This document shows positions 30,501-37,421 of a stretch of DNA of 64,000 nucleotides, one piece after another (positions within the stretch are counted from its first letter, which is position 1; each line of letters begins with the position of its first letter). Both the position numbers and the translations under genes were made by a program. The DNA is from Leptothoe kymatousa TAU-MAC 1615 (GTDB lineage Bacteria > Cyanobacteriota > Cyanobacteriia > Phormidesmidales > Phormidesmidaceae): NCBI RefSeq assembly GCF_018739865.1, contig NZ_JADOER010000004.1, positions 241,311 through 305,310 on the forward strand, given 5' to 3'. The notes below the pieces were generated by a model. It had not been told where the DNA came from. It worked only from the letters and a program-made list of their open reading frames with translations, and did no database searches.

Positions 30501-31654
30501 ACATGGGACTCTAGCGATGACTGTAGCTCTGCCGTAAAGCGGCCATTCTGAGCCTCCACCTGAAAACCCGGTTGGTCAGGGGCATAGTCCACCCCCACAA
30601 AGTCACCGTCACTGGAATTGAGCGTGACAATGGCATCCCAATTGGAGACATTACCATTACTATCTAGCAAGCGTCCTTGTAGTACAGTGGTGGATCGCCC
30701 ATCTGCCGGAATTTTAGAATCCCGAGAACGCAACGTCATTTCGACGGGGGCACCTCTTACCTCCACAAGCCGTGATTGCAAAATGCTACCGTCGCTGCTG
30801 CGCACTACCGTAAGGGTGTTTTTCCCTGCGTCTAAAGGGATGCCAAACCAAGTTTGGGTAACCAAGTTAGTGGCTGGATTGGATTCGGTTCGGCCAATGA
30901 GGTCATTGCTAACGGCGGTGTCATTGATCCGCAGTTCTAGGTCAGCATTAGCTGGAAAACGAACAATGACGGTAATAGCTGGAACATCTACAACACTTTC
31001 GGTCGTGGGGTTGAGAATTTCAATCTGCTCAGCCGCAACAGCGGGGGATAGGTTGGGTGCGGTTTCAAGGGGGGCGTCTTGAGGAGAAACCACCGTGCTA
31101 TTTTCACTTAATTGGGCGACCGTAAGGCTTGGTGCGATGCCACTTGAACTATCAAGGGAAAAATTGTCGAGGGTAAAATTATCGGCTGTGTCGCCTAGAA
31201 TGATCGAGCTCTTCGGGGCAATGTTCCCACCCTCAGCGACGGTTCCAAAAGAGTCATCATCGACCGCCGTTAGTGCTTGATTAGCTTGGAACTGTCCACG
31301 GGCTGATTTATCCTCCAGTGCAGAGGCGTGGGCTAGGCCGCTAAATGCGATGGTGGATAAAGCAATTGAACTACTTAAAAGGGTTTTAAGATGACGCGGC
31401 GACAGCTTGGTCCGCAAAGGTGTCAGCGTCTCTAATTTTGGCCTGAGCTGAGAGGTAAATTCTGTTCCTTGACGGGTCATGGTCACGTTGTTTTTATGGA
31501 GCAAGGTATTCAGAAGTTCAGCTTTAGACTTGAAAAAGACAATAGGCGGTGTCTTTCTCTCTTCAGAACCCTTCGGATAGATGTCGTACTTTTTAAGCTT
31601 GATAACAGCTAGCAGATTTAAATAAGCCCGGTAAGGGGTTGGACGGGAAGGCAT
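27527..31654 (-). CDS. Large Ig-like and outer membrane beta-barrel protein
   Basis: 1375 residues from ATG 31654, which overlaps the preceding stop by one base (TAATG). The signal peptide (LLSSSIALSTIAFSGLAHA) lies only at residues about 92-110, so translation may instead begin at the internal ATG 31480 (MTRQGTEF). Residues about 215-300 and 305-400 are Ig-like; the second resembles invasin Big_1 (KIPADGRSTTVLQGRLLDSN). From about residue 420 to 1285 there is an unbroken series of amphipathic beta-strands (LQYNFDRNLSRESWLGTSY, RATYRFDYHWDASAEARWF), starting after a YPVYGDDST motif. An acidic tail follows. A barrel of this length would be unusually large. It may be the pore or assembly platform of the locus; no protein family could be named with certainty. 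Confidence 0.8.
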   Translation of the reverse strand: MPSRPTPYRAYLNLLAVIKLKKYDIYPKGSEERKTPPIVFFKSKAELLNTLLHKNNVTMTRQGTEFTSQLRPKLETLTPLRTKLSPRHLKTLLSSSIALSTIAFSGLAHASALEDKSARGQFQANQALTAVDDDSFGTVAEGGNIAPKSSIILGDTADNFTLDNFSLDSSSGIAPSLTVAQLSENSTVVSPQDAPLETAPNLSPAVAAEQIEILNPTTESVVDVPAITVIVRFPANADLELRINDTAVSNDLIGRTESNPATNLVTQTWFGIPLDAGKNTLTVVRSSDGSILQSRLVEVRGAPVEMTLRSRDSKIPADGRSTTVLQGRLLDSNGNVSNWDAIVTLNSSDGDFVGVDYAPDQPGFQVEAQNGRFTAELQSSLESHVVQLQATTIGLETFNQVQFSTPQRPSIATGIVDLRLGARGTNFHSSLRDFLPPDEDNGYGVDLDASLFTMGNVGEWLLTSAFNSDRALNEDCRGETSLFRQGAGSCNNLYPVYGDDSTQDITTPSTDRFYLRLERTSQVEGATADYAMWGDYNTEEFANSSQLFTSTSRQLHGFKLNYNLGNLALTGLYGDNIEGFQRDTIAPDGTSGLYFLSRRLVISGSEQVYIETEELDRPGTVLNRERLFRNTDYDIDYDRGTLLFEDPVTQTAVGEFGEVLLRRIVVTYQFEGEDTDTNILAGRLQYNFDRNLSRESWLGTSYLREDQGNREFVLFGADAQVSLGDTSRLIAEIAHSESDFDLSGPISGSAYRVELDGSLSNWFDGRAYWRSTDAGFSNAATTSFVPGQTRYGAQANFKVSRSTTLRAQVDHEDNDGVAPRPITNLEDLLTPGQSPVPGSRVDNSLTTYSLGLAQRLGDSNLEFDWIHRDRTDRTNPGQFNTSSDQLRTRLTSKLANNLTFRAQNELNLSSESDPIYPSRTYFGIDWEAMPGINVGLGQVFYGDNGFSDRDSYTIFDVSGERSLGEDTTLRGRFSSIDGQNLGGAVGIEHGFKLGPGLRLDVGYERVFNSIFGGTAAGSQFTQPFAVGNGGSSVGTINGNTYTVGLSYTDNPDLQASTRLEHRDSSQGSNTVLNASAVGRLTPAVSALFNYQLNRAANQRITNIGTTSNLKMGLAYRDPNDDRLNALLRYEHRINPGTLPTNALFGRSIDTSEHVLSAEALYAPNWQWEIYGKYAFRSSQTRINLPAEAGGNFTSNNNLHLAQMRATYRFDYHWDASAEARWFGGLGDYSELGYSLEVGYYPTPDLRMYGGYSGGGAFDDDFGVNRSAGGFYLGVSAKINSLFNGFGLQNVAPAQQQESVLESEEPVIFIEDTTEIIFPGEAAAQEDAPEEIFLQEVSPDGITGPDMLPENVDVYDPATENGGPDAGIHSIPGETL

Positions 31655-33201
31655 TATGGTGTCTCCTCCTGGAAGGTGGGGGTGACACCAAAGTTCATGC
31701 GCACCATGCCACCGGGGGCAAGATTCACCATGCGTGACTGGCTGTTGCGCTCGTTGAAGTAAAGGTTAGGGGCTAATGCATAGCCAGGCAGGCTGCTAAA
31801 GTCCAACACGCCACTGCGCACACCTGGCAGCATACAGGCCACTGAGAACAGACCGTCGGCATCGGTGACAATGCGATTGCCATCGTCTAGGAAGACAACG
31901 GCATTGGGAATGCCAGCTTCTCCAGGCTGTTGTTCCCCATCAAAGTTTTTGTCCACAAACACCCGGCCAATGAGGGTGGCGCAGTCGTTGACAATGCCGG
32001 GATCTACAACTAAGCGGTGAATGCTGGGGCCATCTTGGATGAAGAACCCATTGTCGCTACGCTCAGCATTGACTGAGGCCAGGTTTTCGCCATCGCCCCT
32101 TAGGGCGTCAGGTGTCACCCGAGTGGCATAGAGGACGTTCATGGTGCCATCCACTGGGATAGCTGTTGTGGTTGAAAATGTGATGGTTGAGCCAGATGCC
32201 TCGGGGGTAATCTCTACGGTTTGGTCATTAAGTACACCGGTGACCGATTCTGGAATCAGTTGGAAACCTTGGGGCAGAAGGTCGTCGACGGTGATAGATT
32301 CTAGGGCAATGTCTGTTAGATTCCTTAGGGCTAGGCGGTAGACAATGGTGTCTCCTGGTTGCGCGGCGGCTCGGTCGGCGGTTTTGGTAATGCTGATTTG
32401 GTTAGGTTCACACATCACCATGCCTAGGGCTAGGGAGAACAGGTTAAGCCCCTGGGTCTCGGCGTCGAAAATCTCGACTACGGTTTCTGAGACCTGGCTG
32501 CCACCGGACGTACTAATGGGAATGCCATCCAAGGCGGTTGCTGTATAGCGAATAACTGAGTTGTTCACACCGCCGGTACTGTCCGTTAGCTCAAGTTTGA
32601 TCCGTCGCTGGGGAAAATCAGAATCTGCTGGCGGGTTGACCACCAGAATATACTGGGCGTCTCGGTCGGTTTGGACCAGACCTGCGTTGACTGGGCTTGC
32701 TAATGGGGTAGTTGTATCAAATAAGAAGTTATATTGGCCCGCATCCGCGTTGGTGACGAAAAACGGATTGCTGTTTTCTGCGTTGGGGAGTTTACCGCCA
32801 GGAATGCCGTTGTTTTCAATGTCGGGAAACTCTGTTGTGGTCAGCGGTACCAAGGGCCCTAAATCTAGCCCCGTGGCATCGGGCTCGTATAGAACAACGG
32901 AGAAACCGTCATAGTTGGGTAAGAGATCACCGTTGCAGCCGAGGATTTGCCCCAAAGGGTCAATCAGTCCTTCGGTTTCAATGATGGTTTCCGCAGAAGT
33001 GCCACCTAGGGAAATATTGCGATCGCTATCCCGATATGAATAGGATGCTCGATTGTATATTTCACTGGCCTGTGCGATCGCAACAAATGGCGCTTGCCCC
33101 ATACCACCTACCAATAAGATGGTCGTCATACGGCGCGTCCATTTACGCCAGGTCCTTAGTGGTGGTTTAGGTAGCTGGGATAGCTTCATGTTTAGCCTCA
33201 A
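31654..33201 (-). CDS. Exported DUF11 and SdrD-B domain protein
   Basis: 515 residues. The basic N-terminus (RTWRKWTRRMTT) and hydrophobic segment end near FVAIAQA. Residues about 45-260 are a beta-rich domain of unknown type beginning YNRASYSYRD. Residues about 265-390 match DUF11 (ITKTADRAAAQPGDTIVYRL, DDLLPQGFQLIP). Residues about 405-500 are an SdrD-B/Cna-B-like domain (GRVFVDKNFDGEQQPGEAGI). The stop overlaps the ATG of the barrel gene by one base, so the two are probably translated together. It may be a periplasmic or surface partner of that barrel. The ATG four codons into the frame (MKLSQ) is an alternative start. Confidence 0.85.
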   Translation of the reverse strand: MRLNMKLSQLPKPPLRTWRKWTRRMTTILLVGGMGQAPFVAIAQASEIYNRASYSYRDSDRNISLGGTSAETIIETEGLIDPLGQILGCNGDLLPNYDGFSVVLYEPDATGLDLGPLVPLTTTEFPDIENNGIPGGKLPNAENSNPFFVTNADAGQYNFLFDTTTPLASPVNAGLVQTDRDAQYILVVNPPADSDFPQRRIKLELTDSTGGVNNSVIRYTATALDGIPISTSGGSQVSETVVEIFDAETQGLNLFSLALGMVMCEPNQISITKTADRAAAQPGDTIVYRLALRNLTDIALESITVDDLLPQGFQLIPESVTGVLNDQTVEITPEASGSTITFSTTTAIPVDGTMNVLYATRVTPDALRGDGENLASVNAERSDNGFFIQDGPSIHRLVVDPGIVNDCATLIGRVFVDKNFDGEQQPGEAGIPNAVVFLDDGNRIVTDADGLFSVACMLPGVRSGVLDFSSLPGYALAPNLYFNERNSQSRMVNLAPGGMVRMNFGVTPTFQEETP

Positions 33202-33336
33202 ACCTGAATAATCAAAAAATTAGCGTTCACAGCAGTTTTCTCGTCGCGCCCTGGCTAGTCAGCGCTGGTGCGCCCTCATCGAGATGAGAGTATTTATCTT
33301 TAGGAAAATACCGTATCGAATCAAGTAAAGGAGAGT

Positions 33337-33363
33337 CGGGAGAAGGGCTGAAAACTTCTCCCG
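33337..33363 (-). terminator. Intergenic hairpin between the 193-residue protein and the DUF11/SdrD-B gene
   Basis: A 9-bp perfect stem (CGGGAGAAG / CTTCTCCCG) with a 9-base loop lies 12 bases after the stop of the upstream minus-strand gene. It is followed by only a weakly T-rich stretch. It could be a partial terminator or an mRNA processing or attenuation site. Confidence 0.4.
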
Positions 33364-33375
33364 TGGTTCCCTTAA

Positions 33376-33957
33376 TTACTTCACCTGGACGTTGTAGGAT
33401 GCCTTCACCGCTTGGGCAGAGGCTAGATCGTCACTAAAGTTCCACTGAATGTGGGTATACATGTCCGCCGGTGCTGGTTGCAGCTCAACCGTTCCGTCAG
33501 GCAGGGTAACTTCTACCATCGGTGCCATTACAAAGCTGTCCCCACCATCGATGCTGTACACAATGTCAGCATTGCTGTTAGTGGTAGCAGACTGCAGAAC
33601 ATAACGTGTCTGGGTTGGGACCGGTTGGGTAATCGATAGCCCCTTGGCCTCAACTTCACTAGAGTTAGCACCATCTACCGTATAGCGCAGCACATCCCCC
33701 GGTTGAACAGTCACTTTCCCTTCCAAGGCTTCCCAAGAGATTTTCTCTTGTCCGTTTTTATCTAGGCCAACGATTTGCTTTTCAGCACTGAGCGTTAGTT
33801 TTACTTCGGGGCGCAGTACGGCCTGGACGATGGCCTCCTTTACTTCCTGGAACTGAGCCATTACGGGTTGATTGGTTGCCAAGGGGATGGCGCCAACCAA
33901 AGCGAATGCTCCGAGACCTAAGAGGAGGTGTTTTTTGGCAAAAAGACGTTGCATCAT
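33376..33957 (-). CDS. Small exported protein of the adhesin locus, function unknown
   Basis: 193 residues with a clear signal peptide (KKHLLLGLGAFALVGAI, cleavage near VMAQ). The mature part has a short helical start (EVKEAIVQAVL) and a DUF11-like beta domain (VTVQPGDVLRYTVDG, TRYVLQSATTNSNADIVYS). It ends SYNVQVK at the stop, weakly recalling the ends of the large adhesins. It lies between the 903-residue adhesin and the DUF11/SdrD-B gene, co-directional with both. It may be a periplasmic chaperone or minor subunit, but no known family was recognised. Confidence 0.8.
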   Translation of the reverse strand: MMQRLFAKKHLLLGLGAFALVGAIPLATNQPVMAQFQEVKEAIVQAVLRPEVKLTLSAEKQIVGLDKNGQEKISWEALEGKVTVQPGDVLRYTVDGANSSEVEAKGLSITQPVPTQTRYVLQSATTNSNADIVYSIDGGDSFVMAPMVEVTLPDGTVELQPAPADMYTHIQWNFSDDLASAQAVKASYNVQVK

Positions 33958-34040
33958 AATTACTCTCGTTGAACTTGTAAAAAATTTCAGACGTTGTTGA
34001 TAGTTAGCATCACACCGTTCACTGCAAGGGTGATGTCAGC

Positions 34041-34072
34041 AGAAGGAAGGGGGGATTGTGCCGCTTCCTTCT
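34041..34072. repeat. Inverted repeat behind the 903-residue adhesin gene
   Basis: A 9-bp stem (AGAAGGAAG / CTTCCTTCT) with a 14-base loop lies 13 bases after the adhesin stop in the direction of transcription. No T-tract follows, so it is not a convincing intrinsic terminator. Confidence 0.35.
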
Positions 34073-34084
34073 CTTTGCTGTTCG

Positions 34085-36796
34085 CTAGTTAATCCGGCGC
34101 TCGAACTCAACGTAGCCAGTTTCTAGGGGGTCGATATCACCTTGGATGTCAAAGACATACTTGGTGCTATCGGTGTTGTACGTTGTACCCGACAGTTCAG
34201 CGGAGGGCGTTGTGGTATCTGGGTTGAAGTCAGGATTACCTGTGGTGCCACCGCCATCACAAACCGGGCCCCCATTGAAGAACACCACACTGCCTGTGGA
34301 ACCAGCATCTAAGTTGGTCAAGTCCACTGCGCTAGGTACATGGCGAGTGTCCAACTCAGTGTTGGCATCGTTATCAAATGCCCAGTTGTTGGCATCAGTT
34401 ACTGCCAAGGAACAGCCTTTCTCTGTGCCATCCTCAATGATGGCCAGGTCAGATGCGGTCAACACTACGTTGCCCTGCATGGGGGCAACTTCGGGCTCAG
34501 AGATGTTGTTATAGGTCACGCGGTAGCGGATATGGTTGCCAGGTGCGGGGTTACCAGAGACCGGTGGGCCATCACCCTGAACCACTTGTGCCGTCTTAAC
34601 CAGTTCCAAGAAGCCGGTGTAAATCCGGTCAATGGTGGTGTTTTGGATATCCGAGGTATCTAGAACATTGGTAATGTCAGTGGTGTCGATACCGTCGTTG
34701 CCGCCGTTGTTAACGTCTTCGTTTTGGACGTCCGTTACCCCTGCAAATGTTGCTTCGATAGGTACGGGGAAGCTATCGAGTTCAGTAATTTCAGTGGGGT
34801 TGTTAGGCAGGTCAACCTCAACACCATAGTCGAACTCGTCGTCACCACCGGGAACGCCGTCGTCTGCTCGGACGGGGACAATAATGTCAGGGTCAGTCGG
34901 ATTAGTCTTGCTCCAAGTGCCGGTGGGCTGATCATATTCATACTCTACGCGAGTACCATCCGGCGCAATGATAGTGGCCGTTGTCTCATCCGGTAGATCA
35001 GTGTTAGTAGGCGGTGCGATGGGCTCTAGACGTACCCAGCCATCTTCTGTACTGGAGCTATCCACCGTATTGGTGAAGCTCACCACCGGCGGATCCCCAT
35101 CGGAATAGGGCGCAGACTTGTTGGTAAAGTCATCGTTGGTGCCGGTGGGACCGACCGCATCGGCTGAACCATCAGGACCATTGAGTAGGTCAGAAATGGG
35201 TTCAGGCTCTAGTTCGACAACAATGGCCTCACCACCACCATCTTCAGGGGTGGTGGGGTTATCGTCCGAAGGGTCTACCGTCCCTATATCCAGGTTCTCA
35301 GGGTCCGTTGGATCGTCGTTGGTAACCTTATCGCTTACACCTGTGGTGATTAGGTCACTCGGATCGTCAATATAGCCATCATCGGGGGTGAAGCCTTCAG
35401 GCAGATCGGTGGTGGGGTCATCAACGATGTCTGGGTTGAAGCTACTGTAGGTATCGGTGGTGGGGTCGTAGTCACTAGGGGTTTGGTCTCCAGATTCATC
35501 CATTACGGGAAACGTTAGGGACTCATCCTCTGGGGTTAACGGGTCGTCTTCGACTCCAGAACCAAAGATTTGAGCAATGTTGGCAATGGTAAAGGGGGTT
35601 TGCCCTGCATAGCCGCTAGCTTCAACAACAATTTCAAACCCGGTAACGGTGGTACCCCGAGCAATGGAGGTGTTAGCTGTTTTGATAAAACCAACACGGG
35701 TGGTATTGGCTGTGGGTGTGCCTGTGGACCACTGGGCTTCTAATGCGTTGATGGTGACAGCAGACTCTGTATAAACCGGGGTCCATGTGCCATCGGCAGA
35801 TGTGTGAGATACCAGACTGGTGTCCGCAGGCAGGGCATCTGAAATTAGAACGTGTCTAACATCGGCACCATCGACGTTAATGCTAATGGGCTGTAAATCT
35901 GCAGCCTCAGCTGTACTACCGGTGGGCACGGTCGTGCCGACGGTAAAGTCTAAATCGTAGGTCAGCTGGTCATCAATGGGAGATGTGGTATTGGCCCCCG
36001 GATTGTGGTTAGAAAACTCTTTTTCTAGGGTGACTAGGGGTTGTTTCAGCGGTTCTAGGCCAACGGTGACGTCTCCGGTGTCGCTAGCTTCCCGTTCTCC
36101 ATTGGTCGGCGCTTCAGGACCGGCTTCTGCTGCTGTTCCATCCGCAGGGCTGTCGTTGTCGTCTGTGAAGACGCTACCACCAGACGAGTCATAGGGTTGG
36201 TTCTGGCCATCTCCTGGGGTGTCACCATACTGCACGGTGATGACATCATCGTCTTGGGCGCTGGTGGAGGTTTGAATGATAACCTGAACGTCAAAGGAGT
36301 CGCCAGGAGCGAGGTTTTCGAAATCAGTACGGCTAGTAATGGTTTCGGTCGCTGGGTCAAAGTTGCCGTCGTTGTTCAGGTCGGCAACAATGCTCACCAC
36401 GCTATCTACGGGACCGCTGAAGTTTGCGATCGCAGGCAAGCTAATGTCTGTTTCATCATTACCAACGTTGGTAACTTCAAAAATAAACTCTACCTGGTCT
36501 CCCGGTTCTACCGCCGCACCAGGGGTTGTTTCATTTTGAACAGATGTATTAACAACCGTAATACCGGCAATCTCTGCAACTTCCACTTCAACAGTATTGG
36601 ACGTGGAAGTCTGAGGCGTACCCTCAGGATCTCGATAGGTGGCCGTGGCGGTGTTAGTGATTTTTGTCCCAGCAGCAGTCCCATCTGCTAGCACGAGGCT
36701 AACCATGTTAAATACACCGCCAATGGCAAGGGCAGATGCGATGACTGGCTTGCAAAGCTGCCAGCTGAGTCCTTTAGAATTTTTATTCTTTGTCAT
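34085..36796 (-). CDS. Exported DUF11-type adhesin, first gene of the surface locus
   Basis: 903 residues from ATG 36796 (MTKNKNSKGLSW). An upstream in-frame ATG at 36853 would add 19 Cys/Phe-rich residues that do not look like a signal region. The hydrophobic segment ending near MVSLVLA is followed by AAGTKITNTATATYRDPEG, the same start module as the 1485-residue adhesin. DUF11-like units include EFIFEVTNVGNDETDI and the stretch from about residue 260 (VTLEKEFSNHNPG). The middle is very rich in Asp, Pro and Thr (DDPTDPENLDIG). The last domain begins LELVKTAQVVQGDG, contains HIRYRVTYNNIS, and ends TGYVEFERRIN, a diverged relative of the shared C-terminal module. There is no gene immediately upstream on this strand, so a locus promoter may lie in 36797-37350. 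Confidence 0.85.
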   Translation of the reverse strand: MTKNKNSKGLSWQLCKPVIASALAIGGVFNMVSLVLADGTAAGTKITNTATATYRDPEGTPQTSTSNTVEVEVAEIAGITVVNTSVQNETTPGAAVEPGDQVEFIFEVTNVGNDETDISLPAIANFSGPVDSVVSIVADLNNDGNFDPATETITSRTDFENLAPGDSFDVQVIIQTSTSAQDDDVITVQYGDTPGDGQNQPYDSSGGSVFTDDNDSPADGTAAEAGPEAPTNGEREASDTGDVTVGLEPLKQPLVTLEKEFSNHNPGANTTSPIDDQLTYDLDFTVGTTVPTGSTAEAADLQPISINVDGADVRHVLISDALPADTSLVSHTSADGTWTPVYTESAVTINALEAQWSTGTPTANTTRVGFIKTANTSIARGTTVTGFEIVVEASGYAGQTPFTIANIAQIFGSGVEDDPLTPEDESLTFPVMDESGDQTPSDYDPTTDTYSSFNPDIVDDPTTDLPEGFTPDDGYIDDPSDLITTGVSDKVTNDDPTDPENLDIGTVDPSDDNPTTPEDGGGEAIVVELEPEPISDLLNGPDGSADAVGPTGTNDDFTNKSAPYSDGDPPVVSFTNTVDSSSTEDGWVRLEPIAPPTNTDLPDETTATIIAPDGTRVEYEYDQPTGTWSKTNPTDPDIIVPVRADDGVPGGDDEFDYGVEVDLPNNPTEITELDSFPVPIEATFAGVTDVQNEDVNNGGNDGIDTTDITNVLDTSDIQNTTIDRIYTGFLELVKTAQVVQGDGPPVSGNPAPGNHIRYRVTYNNISEPEVAPMQGNVVLTASDLAIIEDGTEKGCSLAVTDANNWAFDNDANTELDTRHVPSAVDLTNLDAGSTGSVVFFNGGPVCDGGGTTGNPDFNPDTTTPSAELSGTTYNTDSTKYVFDIQGDIDPLETGYVEFERRIN

Positions 36797-37358
36797 TATT
36801 TCTGAGAACCAATGAAAACAAAATGAGCAGGTGAAACAACTATCTCGGTGCAATCAACGCCATAGTTGAAACAGGAAAAATGAGTCAGGACCGTGGCCAT
36901 AACACGTGTAAAAACGCGAAAGCCTTACATGGAAAGCAATTGCTAATAGTCTGAGAAATTCAAAAAAAAATTAGCAATAAAAATGTCCTTTTTTCCGGAC
37001 AGGCCTCTAAGGTTGAGTAATACTAAATGAATAGGTGAAACCAGAACTCTTGAACCCTTAGAAAAGCGATAGGAGATTCTCAGATTCCACTCTTGCTGAC
37101 AAGAGCTGAATCCATATTTTCTCAATCGCTTAAATTTGCCTACATATCTTGGATACCCAAAAGAACTTGAAGTGTTGCTAGGTTAAACCGCTTGTATTTT
37201 CTGGGCTCCTGCTCTCAGCATTTTCTCTTTATGTCAGGTGGTTATACTCACTGTAAGGTGAATATTTCTTGTTCACCTTTGCTTCCTGCGGATAGCACGT
37301 AAGTGCGCATCGGTAAAAATATGAGGTGTTGATGAGGCTTTTGGACCGATAAATGAAA
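36797..37358. other. Intergenic region upstream of the surface locus
   Basis: About 560 bases, AT-rich near 36950-37150. It separates the first adhesin gene from the terminator of the histidine-kinase-like gene. It is the best place for a promoter driving the surface-protein genes, but no canonical -35/-10 pair stood out. A short frame at 36943-37125 has no recognisable product. Confidence 0.4.
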
Positions 37359-37400
37359 ATAGGAAGGGGAGAGATGTTTTATCATCTCTCCCCTTCCTAT
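37359..37400 (-). terminator. Strong intrinsic terminator of the GAF/histidine-kinase-like gene
   Basis: A perfect 18-bp stem (arms 37359-37376 and 37383-37400) with a 6-base loop lies 22 bases beyond the stop of the minus-strand gene. It is followed in that direction by ATTTTCATTTATC. This insulates the kinase-like gene from the adhesin locus. Confidence 0.8.
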
Positions 37401-37421
37401 TGTTCGATTTTTAAAGGGTTA

